Part shown: positions 53,909-62,320 of the stretch, one piece after another
Layout: the number at the start of each line of letters is the position of its first letter
How positions within the stretch are numbered: the first letter of the stretch is position 1
Origin: Oligoflexales bacterium
GTDB lineage: Bacteria > Bdellovibrionota_B > Oligoflexia > Oligoflexales > Bog-1112
Assembly: GCA_017985985.1 (NCBI GenBank)
Contig: JAGNWK010000002.1
Span: forward strand, 1 to 64,000
DNA: 64,000 nucleotides
Reading direction: 5' to 3'
Translations under genes and position numbers: made by a program
Notes under the pieces: generated by a model
Told to the model about the DNA's origin: nothing
The model's database searches: none
The model's input: only the letters and a program-made list of their open reading frames with translations

Positions 53909-54250
53909 GTGAAAAAATTACTTGCGGTAGCGTTCTCTGTGTCTTTTTTTTCAAGTTTAGCATTTGCTAATGGTCCTCGATTTTATTGCCAGAGCGATGA
54001 CGGTGTGAAATCCGTTCGAGTTTCCCCAGGTCCATTTGGAAAAATGCAAGCTAACGTTTATCACAATGGCAGTCTCCATGCGTCTCTAAAGTGTGAGCAA
54101 AATGCTGGTGTTTCATTGTATTCTTGTCAAGATGACAGTTTCCCTCCAAGACGCTTCTCTCTTGACCTAGACAGAAGAAACGCAAGATATGAAGGAAGTC
54201 ACGAGGTTCGTGATCTTACTTGTCGATTTATTTCTGAAACTGCAGAATAA
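53909..54250 (+). CDS. Small secreted cysteine-containing protein
   Basis: 113 residues from GTG 53909, with GGAG 7 nt upstream. The frame is open to 53828, but only the GTG start gives a clean signal peptide (KKLLAVAFSVSFFSSLAFA). The mature part of about 90 residues has four Cys (YCQS, LKCEQ, YSCQD, LTCRF), compatible with two disulfides. No family recognised. Upstream sequence is AT-rich. Confidence 0.7.
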   Translation: MKKLLAVAFSVSFFSSLAFANGPRFYCQSDDGVKSVRVSPGPFGKMQANVYHNGSLHASLKCEQNAGVSLYSCQDDSFPPRRFSLDLDRRNARYEGSHEVRDLTCRFISETAE

Positions 54251-54283
54251 AACCATTTTTTAAATTTTTAAAAAAATCTTTTT

Positions 54284-54311
54284 CAGGAGAGGAGAGACTA
54301 CCCCTCTCCTG
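54284..54311 (+). terminator. Hairpin after the small secreted protein gene
   Basis: CAGGAGAGG / CCTCTCCTG (54284-54292, 54303-54311) form a perfect 9-bp stem with a 10-nt loop, 34 bases past the stop. No long T tract follows, so efficiency is uncertain. Confidence 0.5.
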
Positions 54312-54325
54312 TTAGGGTAGTTTTA

Positions 54326-55942
54326 GTGGTACACCAATTCTTCCTATTTTTTACACTGATATTTTTTATCAATTTATCATCTTACAGTTCGCAGAGCTTT
54401 GGTGGATCTTTATTTAAACAGAAAATGATAGGAATCAATGCGATTGAGAGAGAGTTCCAATTTCAATCGTATGTTTATGTCCCGACTGATGCTGATCAAT
54501 CATCAATTGATTTAGCCATAGCAAGACAAATTAAATCTGCGACAGGTGCTCTGAATATATTCAAAGTGTCTCTAAATAATTCTGATTCTTTAATAAAGAT
54601 AAAAATAAATGATTTAGAACGTGAAATTATGACCGTTTTTGATCCAAACGATCAATCTGACGGGGGACGTAAGATTCAGAAAATATCATATCGCTATCGT
54701 GACAACGTAGTCGCGAGTAGCGATTTAAAAGATTCTATTACGCTAGAAGTAACTCTGTTGGCGAATGACTATACTCCATATGCAGATGAGTTAATCAGAG
54801 AATGCACTGATGGTATAAGTGCAGATCTGGAAACTATTTGGTATTACTATCGACCTCAGATGTCATCATGTAAAGAAAAGATTATTAGGGAGATAGCGGA
54901 AATTGCTAAAGCACAGCAAGATATAAAAAAAGGCACTAAGGTTGTTAGTTCCTTTGAAACAATTCGTTGGTTTATTCCGGTAACAGTAAGTCTAGGACCA
55001 GAGCAGAGGCCTAATCACAAAGTTTATCCTGAGTATGACCGTCTCTTTGGAATTGATAATTCAAAAAGTCAACTTATTGTTTATGCTTTTGGTGGCGTTG
55101 ACCTAGACGCTTATCTTCCGGATGATAGATTTGCTCAGGAATATTTTAGCTTCTTGCGGCAAATGCTTAAAGATTCACCAAAATTTAGGATTTCATACAC
55201 TCGTCCAGACAGTGATCCCTTGGATATTAGTGTGGATGGTCAAAAAATTAAAGATCTTACCTATGCTTCTTTATTTACATGGATTCTAGACCAAAAAGAT
55301 TATCCACCAGAACTTGGAAATGACCCTGATAAAATTTTGAAACTTCGATCACAAGTGATGACCAAGTTTGCTGAACACTGGATCTATTGGGAACAATCTG
55401 CAAAAATTGGAAGTGTGAATGCGAAGGGAGAAAAACTTACAAAAGAAATGACTATTCAAATCCGCTCTTTTTTTGGGAATGACTACCTAGGTTTAAAAGC
55501 AATGCAAGGAGCAAAGGCTCGATATGCAGAGGCATTTAGTTATGGTGATATCATTTTATATAATGGCCATGCACAGTTTGGTAAGGGAGCTATGGATCCA
55601 CTTCTATATAGTTCAGAAAATTTTAATGATCGCTATCAGTTGATGTTTTTTAATAGCTGCTATTCTTTTAGCTACTATCACCAGCAATTTTTTAATTTAA
55701 AGCCTGGTGGTAAAAATAATTTAGATATGATCATTAATGGGTTGCCCTCCAAGATTAAAAAATCAGGCCAAGTGACCGCGAATCTTCTAAATGGGATTTT
55801 GAATCTAAAGGACTACGAAAGCATCCTTTTGGCTATGCATAGATCTAGCTGTTGTGAATTTGACGAATTGCGTGTTGTTGATGGTGAGTTGGACAATCTC
55901 TTTTCACCTCTTATCACCCCTTTAAATATCGCCTTAGAGTAG
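54326..55942 (+). CDS. Exported protein with clan-CD cysteine-protease-like His/Cys signature
   Basis: 538 residues from GTG, with AGGGTAG upstream. A signal peptide (FFLFFTLIFFINLSS) indicates export. Near the C-terminus, DIILYNGHAQFGKG (His 415) is followed 30 residues later by LMFFNSCYSFSYY (Cys 445). This pairing, each motif after a hydrophobic strand, is how clan CD peptidases (caspase, legumain, gingipain types) place their catalytic dyad. The N-terminal half has no recognised domain. Weak similarity only; a conserved non-peptidase family is also possible. AT-rich relative to its neighbours. Confidence 0.6.
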   Translation: MVHQFFLFFTLIFFINLSSYSSQSFGGSLFKQKMIGINAIEREFQFQSYVYVPTDADQSSIDLAIARQIKSATGALNIFKVSLNNSDSLIKIKINDLEREIMTVFDPNDQSDGGRKIQKISYRYRDNVVASSDLKDSITLEVTLLANDYTPYADELIRECTDGISADLETIWYYYRPQMSSCKEKIIREIAEIAKAQQDIKKGTKVVSSFETIRWFIPVTVSLGPEQRPNHKVYPEYDRLFGIDNSKSQLIVYAFGGVDLDAYLPDDRFAQEYFSFLRQMLKDSPKFRISYTRPDSDPLDISVDGQKIKDLTYASLFTWILDQKDYPPELGNDPDKILKLRSQVMTKFAEHWIYWEQSAKIGSVNAKGEKLTKEMTIQIRSFFGNDYLGLKAMQGAKARYAEAFSYGDIILYNGHAQFGKGAMDPLLYSSENFNDRYQLMFFNSCYSFSYYHQQFFNLKPGGKNNLDMIINGLPSKIKKSGQVTANLLNGILNLKDYESILLAMHRSSCCEFDELRVVDGELDNLFSPLITPLNIALE

Positions 55943-56034
55943 CTGCAAAGCCACAATTTTAAATAGCCTTACCTGTTTAGTATAAAATCGCGACAGCAAA
56001 TGAAGTGCTTTCTGGGACTTCAAGAGGAAGGTAG

Positions 56035-56805
56035 CTACTTGCTTTTCTTTTCAATCCAAGCTTTGGTAAACAAATTTTCTTCTAGTGGGTCGAGGTTGAC
56101 ATCTTTCAGAACAACAATCGTGTTATTTTCTTTTTCAATTTCATCAAAGATTCGGATTTCCTTTGGTACAAAGACATCTTTCCCCTTTGATTTCGAAAAT
56201 ACCTTCGTCCATTGCGGGTAAAAGATCGTACGCATCAGTTTAGCAGAAAGACTGAAATCCTGTCTTTTAAGAATATTCTGTGTTTCTTTATCCACCCACA
56301 ACTCTATAAAGGGGTAAGCTACATCCATTTTTGGTTTAGCTATTAGCTTAAGATGATAAGCTGTAAATTTCCCTAACTTCTCCTCTGCGATAAACGTATT
56401 GCTAAACTCCTCCGACAGTTTTGATTGATCAAAATCTGACCGCTGTGAATTAGTCCCCCCAATACGAGCTCGCTCCGTGGTCCTCTCCCATTTCCCTGTT
56501 GCAGGATCGTAGAGGAACAAATTCTTGTCGACTCGCAAATAACCTTTGCCAGCTTCGCTGCTCGGGCGAACGAAAAGAATCATCCATTTGTCGTCCTGAT
56601 CTCTGCGATAGACCATCGCTTCAAAGTTTTTAGTGGGCTTTGACTTCTCTTTTTCCTCAATGTACACAAGGGACTTATAGTCCCCACTATTTCCCTGTCT
56701 CTCATCGATGACTTTGACAAGTTCATCTGATTCATTTTGATTCAAAGCATAGGCCAGAGGAGAGATAAGAGTCCATAGAATCAAAAAGCATCTTACATTT
56801 CGCAT
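56035..56805 (-). CDS. Outer-membrane lipoprotein-sorting protein (LolA-like, COG2834 type)
   Basis: 256 residues with a signal peptide (MRNVRCFLILWTLISPLAYA). The mature part has the LolA/LppX-like beta pattern: FEAMVYRRDQDDKWMILFV, KNLFLYDPATGKWER and WVDKETQNILKRQDF. Proteins of this kind are regularly encoded with MacB/LolCE-type ABC transporters and carry lipidated or hydrophobic cargo across the periplasm. It begins 3 nt after the permease gene, closing a four-gene operon. Confidence 0.82.
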   Translation of the reverse strand: MRNVRCFLILWTLISPLAYALNQNESDELVKVIDERQGNSGDYKSLVYIEEKEKSKPTKNFEAMVYRRDQDDKWMILFVRPSSEAGKGYLRVDKNLFLYDPATGKWERTTERARIGGTNSQRSDFDQSKLSEEFSNTFIAEEKLGKFTAYHLKLIAKPKMDVAYPFIELWVDKETQNILKRQDFSLSAKLMRTIFYPQWTKVFSKSKGKDVFVPKEIRIFDEIEKENNTIVVLKDVNLDPLEENLFTKAWIEKKSK

Positions 56806-56808
56806 ATT

Positions 56809-58152
56809 TTATTTCCCCTGTCTTAAGGCATCGCCTGCCTGCATCTTTGCAGCACGCATAGCAGGAAAAAAAGTTCCCAACATAGACACAACACAAAACA
56901 AAAACATAGTTTTAAAAATTTGAGAAGGCGATAAAGAAAAAGAAAGATAATCAGACATAAGAAAAAACTTAAGCCCCTCAACTTGAATTGGAATTTTAAG
57001 AACGTTGAGCCCCCATATAGCAGCACTTGTCACCAAAGATGCCGTTCCTACAAAAAGAAGGTTCAGCAGAAATCCTTCCAATAAAAAAAGTAAAAGAACT
57101 TGCCAACGCTCCGCCCCCATAGCTCGCATCGTTCCAATTTCTTTTATCCTTTCTCTCACAGACATCCACATAGCATTGGCTATACCGGTGGCTATGATAA
57201 AACTCAAGATAGAAATAATAATAAAAGTAATGATATCAAGTGCCGTTTGAACCCATAGCACAAATGAAATTTCATCCTTCCATAAAGTCAGATCTAGTTT
57301 TTGACCCAGCCAGTCCTCTCCCATCACTTTATCAAACTTAAAAAAGAATGGATTAGGGTCATGCGCCATAATGCGATACCCTTCACGAGTGAAGACATCA
57401 TGCAGCAGGGCCATACCTTTCTCTGCTTTGGTAATATCTTTCAAATAAACCATGATCACCCCGGTGCTGTCCTCTTTAAGATCATAGAGATCCAAGACCG
57501 TCTGTCGCGGAACAAAAAGATTCCAATTACTCAGCATTCCTAAATCTTTTGCAATGGCAATCACCGTTAAATCAACCGAGTTGGTTTGACCACCAGAAGC
57601 TTCTGTTATAGCTGTAATCGTATCACCAACGCCAACACCCAACTTTTTAGCCTGACTTACAAAAATAATGGCCGTATTTTTCTTCCGAATATCAGAAAAA
57701 TTCCCGAAAATCTTCTTCGTTCCATTTTCTTTATATTCGGACTCGTCTGCCAACTGTATCGTTGAAAAAAACTTGTCTTCTTCTTCCACATTGATACCGC
57801 TCATACCCACATTGATAGAAGAAGCTGGACCTATAATACGACCCCATCCTCTTTGCCTGTCGATAATTTTAGCTTCTGGAAGTGCCTGGACTACCAAGTT
57901 TCGGACTTTAGTTCTTTCCTCTAAAAGTGGAGCTGCACTTTTAGATCTGAACTTATAAAACCCCCCGACATTGATATGTCCAGCAGATAAAGTTGTGGCA
58001 TTTTGAATCATACGATCGGTGATGCCCTGCGTCAGAGAGCGCAGAAAAATAAAGAGGGAAGAGACTAGAGCTAAAGACACACCGAGCAGAATGGTCCGCC
58101 TCTTAGCCAGCATGATATTACGGAAAGCCATGATAAAAAATTGAACTAACAT
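56809..58152 (-). CDS. FtsX-like ABC transporter permease (second permease)
   Basis: 447 residues, FtsX/MacB-type permease: an N-terminal membrane segment (AKRRTILLGVSLALVSSLFIF), a large periplasmic domain, and three C-terminal segments including IKEIGTMRAMGAERWQVLLLF, the conserved coupling-region motif. ATG 58152 is 1 nt past the upstream permease stop with AAGGA 5 nt before it; the frame also opens at 58200. It works with the neighbouring permease and ATPase. Confidence 0.88.
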   Translation of the reverse strand: MLVQFFIMAFRNIMLAKRRTILLGVSLALVSSLFIFLRSLTQGITDRMIQNATTLSAGHINVGGFYKFRSKSAAPLLEERTKVRNLVVQALPEAKIIDRQRGWGRIIGPASSINVGMSGINVEEEDKFFSTIQLADESEYKENGTKKIFGNFSDIRKKNTAIIFVSQAKKLGVGVGDTITAITEASGGQTNSVDLTVIAIAKDLGMLSNWNLFVPRQTVLDLYDLKEDSTGVIMVYLKDITKAEKGMALLHDVFTREGYRIMAHDPNPFFFKFDKVMGEDWLGQKLDLTLWKDEISFVLWVQTALDIITFIIISILSFIIATGIANAMWMSVRERIKEIGTMRAMGAERWQVLLLFLLEGFLLNLLFVGTASLVTSAAIWGLNVLKIPIQVEGLKFFLMSDYLSFSLSPSQIFKTMFLFCVVSMLGTFFPAMRAAKMQAGDALRQGK

Positions 58153-58153
58153 A

Positions 58154-60238
58154 TCATTCCTTTTCTTGCATAGCGACAGCTGGGGGAATAGCTGCAGCAA
58201 ACATAGCAGGGTATAACGCGGCCATCATAGCGAGTAGAGAGATGAGAAAAGGGCCCAGAACAAGGTAAAAACCTTCTGGAGCTGGGAAAAGTCTCGGCCC
58301 CGAGAACATAAAGACTAGCACTTCATGGACAGCAGGGATACCTATGACAGACAGTCCCTTTAAAGTTATAAAGGCAAACAAACTCCCGAGGAAAGCTCCT
58401 GAGACACTCAGTAAGCCGGCCTCCATCAGAAAAAGTCCCATGATAAAAGATTTCTGAGAGCCAAAAGCTCTCATGGTACCAATCTCTTTCATCCTCTCAA
58501 AAGTTGCCACAATCATCGAATTGTTGATGATCACGAGCGCTACCAGTAATATCACGCTCACACCAAAAAATAAGACGAATCGAATGATCTCAACAAATTG
58601 TCCGACAATGCCAGAAGCCTGTTGCCAATCAATAACGTTAGCTGGACCAATCGAGTCCAGACTCTTCTCAAGCTCAAGCTGAGTCTCTTTACTACTTTTT
58701 TCGTTTTTTAAAAAAACAGCTGCATTGATAAAGAGACCTCTCTTAAGATTCTCAGGATTATAGCTATCTTTAAAGGTCCCTCGACTTTTTATGCTTGGAT
58801 TGACAAAATCCTGAGAAGGCTTTTGGGCTCCATGCTCCTCCACAGTGGCATTCTCACCAAAAAGGGCTGATTCCACATCCTCTCTCGAAACTTCTTTCAG
58901 GTTCATAGACTGTCTCATACTATCCAGCTCTTTCAGAGCCTCGTCACTCATCTGTCCATACAGCTCGCGAAATGTTTCAAGATCAGTGATGTTAAATTGA
59001 CCAGCAAGATCTGAACGCTCGAGACCCTCAAAAGAATAGGTCCCATAAATCTTCACAGGTAAACTTTTTACGTAACCATTCTTTGTATAGGATTTAAGAA
59101 CAATAGTTTCTCCTACATGAATTTGATAGAGAGGAACGAGAGGAGCAATATTTTTATAAAACCATTCGTATCTCGAAAGAAAATTTTCATCAGTCAAAAC
59201 AAGAAAATCTTTCAAAAGCTGTTCTAGAGAGACTGGTGTTTTGACATCGAGATAAATTGATAATTTTAGTTCTAAGTCAAGACCTTCTTGCCTGTCTAAT
59301 TCGATAAGTAGTGGCCTATGCTGCATGGCCAATTCTTTTTTAATTCTTACCAGTTCTGGATCTGAGTCGATTTTGAGACCCGTCTCTATCTTTTTGCGAT
59401 AGAGAACATCGAAATTACGGGCTGTGATCATTTTAAGAAAATCTTCCATAAAGCGAAAAGACAAGAGTATACCTCTTGTCCCTTCTGGCATCATCTCCCC
59501 ACTCAGAATTTTAAAATTTTTGAAAGTTTTTTGGAAAAGAACTGGATCCGTACCCAAATAGCGGAGATAAATAGGCGTTTTTTCACCAGAAATAGGTGCT
59601 ATCTTCGCCTCTAGGAACTGGAGATTTTTTTCATGATCCTGATCTATTAAAAAAGATTCTAAGAAACTTTTATCTTCTGCTTGATGCAACCATTCCAATC
59701 GTTCCTCTACTTTTTGAGAATTACTCACAATTTTTTTTGTTTCAGCCAATTCTTTTTCGAGTAAGGTGAGATGAAATTGAACCTGCTCTATCCGCTCTTG
59801 AATAAGATGTTTATCCTTAGTCTGCACAGCTTGCCTCAAGCTCAAGAAGAGCTCATCCGACTCATTCCCTCGACCCAGCATAGCCATTTCAAATCCCATA
59901 GGAACAACTTCTGCCACATTGGGATTTTCTTTTAACTTCTCTGAAACTTTCTCAAAATTTTCCATAGGTGACAAATCTTCCTTCCCCATGAAGGAGCCTC
60001 CATAGAGGGCCAGCTTGTCCTTGGATTTTTTTGAATAGACCTGAATATGACCCGCAACGCTTTGAACAATCCCTCTCTTCATGGAATCTTCTATGTGATG
60101 CAGTAAGGTCAGTCCAAACTCAAAGAGAAAAGTGCCAAAAGCAAGGATGGAACCCAGTACAAAAGTTTTTAATTTATTGAGCCAGAGATTCCTCATAGCG
60201 ACAACGAGTAAAATTTGAAGTAAAGATAAAATATGCAT
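58154..60238 (-). CDS. FtsX-like ABC transporter permease (first, large)
   Basis: About 694 residues: an N-terminal membrane segment (TFVLGSILAFGTFLFEFGL), an unusually long periplasmic region (about 50-545) with helical stretches, then three membrane segments with FERMKEIGTMRAFGSQKSFIMG. LolC/E proteins are about 400 residues and MacB-type permeases about 400, so the periplasmic part is roughly 250 residues larger. ATG 60238 avoids overlapping the ATPase gene; the frame extends to 60280. Likely forms a heterodimeric channel with the next permease. Confidence 0.85.
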   Translation of the reverse strand: MHILSLLQILLVVAMRNLWLNKLKTFVLGSILAFGTFLFEFGLTLLHHIEDSMKRGIVQSVAGHIQVYSKKSKDKLALYGGSFMGKEDLSPMENFEKVSEKLKENPNVAEVVPMGFEMAMLGRGNESDELFLSLRQAVQTKDKHLIQERIEQVQFHLTLLEKELAETKKIVSNSQKVEERLEWLHQAEDKSFLESFLIDQDHEKNLQFLEAKIAPISGEKTPIYLRYLGTDPVLFQKTFKNFKILSGEMMPEGTRGILLSFRFMEDFLKMITARNFDVLYRKKIETGLKIDSDPELVRIKKELAMQHRPLLIELDRQEGLDLELKLSIYLDVKTPVSLEQLLKDFLVLTDENFLSRYEWFYKNIAPLVPLYQIHVGETIVLKSYTKNGYVKSLPVKIYGTYSFEGLERSDLAGQFNITDLETFRELYGQMSDEALKELDSMRQSMNLKEVSREDVESALFGENATVEEHGAQKPSQDFVNPSIKSRGTFKDSYNPENLKRGLFINAAVFLKNEKSSKETQLELEKSLDSIGPANVIDWQQASGIVGQFVEIIRFVLFFGVSVILLVALVIINNSMIVATFERMKEIGTMRAFGSQKSFIMGLFLMEAGLLSVSGAFLGSLFAFITLKGLSVIGIPAVHEVLVFMFSGPRLFPAPEGFYLVLGPFLISLLAMMAALYPAMFAAAIPPAVAMQEKE

Positions 60239-60245
60239 GGGATGC

Positions 60246-60932
60246 CTATGATAAAGATGAGGAAGGAGCGACAAGACCATCTTTCAATCTGATCACTCGC
60301 CTTGCTAAGGAAATAATGCTGGGATCATGACTTGAGAAAATAAAGGTTGTTTTTTCATTTTGGTTGATCTCTCTCATCAGAGAAATAATGCGCTCACCAT
60401 TTTCCGAGTCAAGATTTGCTGTCGGTTCATCGGCAAGCACAATCCGTGGCTTTGTCACCAACGCTCTCGCTATAGCAACCCTCTGCCTCTGCCCCCCAGA
60501 CAAGGCATTGGCTCGTTGTTTAGCTTGGGGGAGAAGGCCAACTTTTTCGAGCAGTTCCTGAACACGCCGACGTCGATCTTCTCCGCTCATACCCCCTTTC
60601 AGTAAAAGAGGAAACTCGACATTCTGCTCGCAAGTCAGAACGGGAATCAAATTAAAACTCTGAAAGACAAAACCCAATTTCTCCCGCCTCAACCTCGTCA
60701 GCTCTCGATCTTTCATGGTTGAAATTTCTTGACTATCGATGCTTACACTCCCCGAACTTGGTGTATCCATACATCCAATCAAGTTGAGAAGCGTACTTTT
60801 GCCACAGCCAGAAGGCCCGGCTATGGTTGTAAACTCTCCATCCTCTATCGACAAATCTATGCCTTTTAAGGCTTCGACCTGTGCATCTCCAAGTGGGTAT
60901 ACCTTGGTTACATTTTTTAAAACAACTGGCAT
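60246..60932 (-). CDS. ABC transporter ATP-binding protein (LolD/MacB type)
   Basis: 228 residues. Walker A GPSGCGKSTLLNLIG, Q-loop FVFQSFNLIPVLT, signature ALSGGQRQRVAIARAL, Walker B RIVLADEPTANLD and the switch His in FSSHDPSI. These are the marks of the LolD/MacB/FtsE group that powers mechanotransmission permeases. ATG 60932 has AGGA 6 nt upstream. First gene of the operon ATPase-permease-permease-LolA-like. Confidence 0.93.
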   Translation of the reverse strand: MPVVLKNVTKVYPLGDAQVEALKGIDLSIEDGEFTTIAGPSGCGKSTLLNLIGCMDTPSSGSVSIDSQEISTMKDRELTRLRREKLGFVFQSFNLIPVLTCEQNVEFPLLLKGGMSGEDRRRRVQELLEKVGLLPQAKQRANALSGGQRQRVAIARALVTKPRIVLADEPTANLDSENGERIISLMREINQNEKTTFIFSSHDPSIISLARRVIRLKDGLVAPSSSLS

Positions 60933-60973
60933 AGACAATCCTATATTTTAAATGACCGACTTAAATTCCGTAT

Positions 60974-61123
60974 GAGATCCCCTGACCGCCTTCGTTTCAC
61001 TTCGGCGTGGGGATGACGACATTCCCTTCATCTCACTTCGGCGTGGGGATGACGACATTCCCTTCAAAGTCATCACCACGCCGAAGGCCGAGGAACGAGG
61101 CCGATAGGCGGTCAGGTGATCTC
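60974..61123. repeat. Compound palindromic element with internal tandem duplication
   Basis: Outer arms GAGATCCCCTGACCGCC (60974-60990) and GGCGGTCAGGTGATCTC (61107-61123) pair with one mismatch. Inside, a roughly 36-bp segment (cacttcggcgtggggatgacgacattccctt) occurs twice, at about 60998-61027 and 61034-61063, and a complementary gtcatcaccacgccgaagg follows. About 150 bp, between the export operon and the C48-like gene. Related sequence lies inside the mocA-like gene. Confidence 0.85.
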
Positions 61124-61139
61124 AGCGTTAGGCTGATAG

Positions 61140-61336
61140 TCAATGATCTAAAGGATCATTTTCTATTTCGACAGCCCTCATTATGGTATAGCTCAAAACA
61201 CCCATAGAACCTGCCGCTAGTATAGAGGGGATAATAAAATCACGGGCGTAAACCCGACTGCCTTTCTTTACTTTCACAGGATCATTTCCACTTTTTTTCA
61301 ACTTAGCTATTTCGCTATCTTCTAATTTTTTTCCAA
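61140..61336 (-). other. -1 frame continuation of the C48-like gene coding a membrane segment
   Basis: In the -1 frame relative to the C48-like gene, an open frame runs without stop from the A tracts at 61326-61348 to TGA at 61140-61142. It encodes about 60 residues: a Lys-rich start, then DFIIPSILAAGSMGVLSYTI, a good membrane segment, and a polar end. It has no obvious start of its own. It could be a frameshift product, the remnant of a longer gene, or a homopolymer error in the sequence. Confidence 0.45.
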
Positions 61337-62320
61337 TTTTTTTTTTTTGACGGTCTCACTCTTTTTTGCTTTTGGCTGAGGTCTTCCTCCTGGTGATCCA
61401 GGGACCCTTGTTTTTATAGCCTCGAATTTCTTCTTATAAATTTCTGGATAAATGGCATGACCCATTGCTGTGCGCACATCATCGATAGTAAAGATTCGAT
61501 CCTTTAGCTCTTCTGGACCTACGACCCTTCTTATCTCAAGAAATTTTCCAGCTAAGTAAGACTCAGGCATGGTCAAAATATCGTTTCGAGAAACGCCTCC
61601 TAATCTTAACTGATGGTAAAGAGTTGCCCAGACACCACAATTATAACCATCTTTTTGATCTGTTTTCTTTGGAGATAGATCTTGCACAACAGTAAAGGCT
61701 GAGCCTGGAGAAAATCGCCTCCCAAATGATTCGGCCACCACAGCCAGTCTATCCCTGATAGCCCGTTCAGGTAAGCTCTGTTTACTCATCGAATCGTAAT
61801 ACTCCACCGTCCTCTTCTCGGGATCGACAAAGATACTGACCCAGTGCAGGCCTCTTCTTTGCTCTGCTCCTAAGCTTTGGACTTCCGTATTAATGATATA
61901 GGCTATAGGTCTAAGATCCTCTACGGGTAGATGAGAGATCGAGCCCCGAGTGATGTCATTAGCAAGATTTTTGAATTGAGGAATTTTACTTCCTAAAATC
62001 GAAGGATCTCTCTCAACATCCGTTCTAGAGACGTCAACACCCCGAGCGATTTCAACATAATCTTCACTAAATTCTGCCATCTCATGGAGACGACCATCTA
62101 AACCCACTGCTGAATATGTCACAATATCATTCTGAATCAACCATTCCCTATTATCACCTGTTGCTAATCCTGCTAAATCGAGTTTTTTATCTCCTCCATC
62201 CTCAACTCGAGACAAATTTTCCTTCACCTTCATGTTCCCACTTTTATCACGGATAGATCCGCAGCCAATCCCTACAAATATAAGCAGTAAAAGATAAGCA
62301 CTGTATGAGTTCTTACTCAC
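61322..62320 (-). CDS. Ulp1/C48-family cysteine protease-like lipoprotein (SUMO/ubiquitin-like protease)
   Basis: 332 residues from GTG 62320 (GTGA overlap with the previous gene; AGG 5 nt upstream). The N-terminus ends in VGIGC, an imperfect lipobox. The C48 catalytic set is complete: His159 in GLHWVSIFVD, Asp176 in VEYYDSMSKQ, Gln222 and Cys228 in DQKDGYNCGVWA. This family (Ulp1, SENP, bacterial XopD and YopJ relatives) cleaves SUMO- or ubiquitin-like modifiers, which bacteria lack, so a eukaryotic substrate is likely. The C-terminus is basic (KKSETVKKKKLEKN) and runs into A tracts where a -1 frame continues. Confidence 0.85.
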   Translation of the reverse strand: MSKNSYSAYLLLLIFVGIGCGSIRDKSGNMKVKENLSRVEDGGDKKLDLAGLATGDNREWLIQNDIVTYSAVGLDGRLHEMAEFSEDYVEIARGVDVSRTDVERDPSILGSKIPQFKNLANDITRGSISHLPVEDLRPIAYIINTEVQSLGAEQRRGLHWVSIFVDPEKRTVEYYDSMSKQSLPERAIRDRLAVVAESFGRRFSPGSAFTVVQDLSPKKTDQKDGYNCGVWATLYHQLRLGGVSRNDILTMPESYLAGKFLEIRRVVGPEELKDRIFTIDDVRTAMGHAIYPEIYKKKFEAIKTRVPGSPGGRPQPKAKKSETVKKKKLEKN

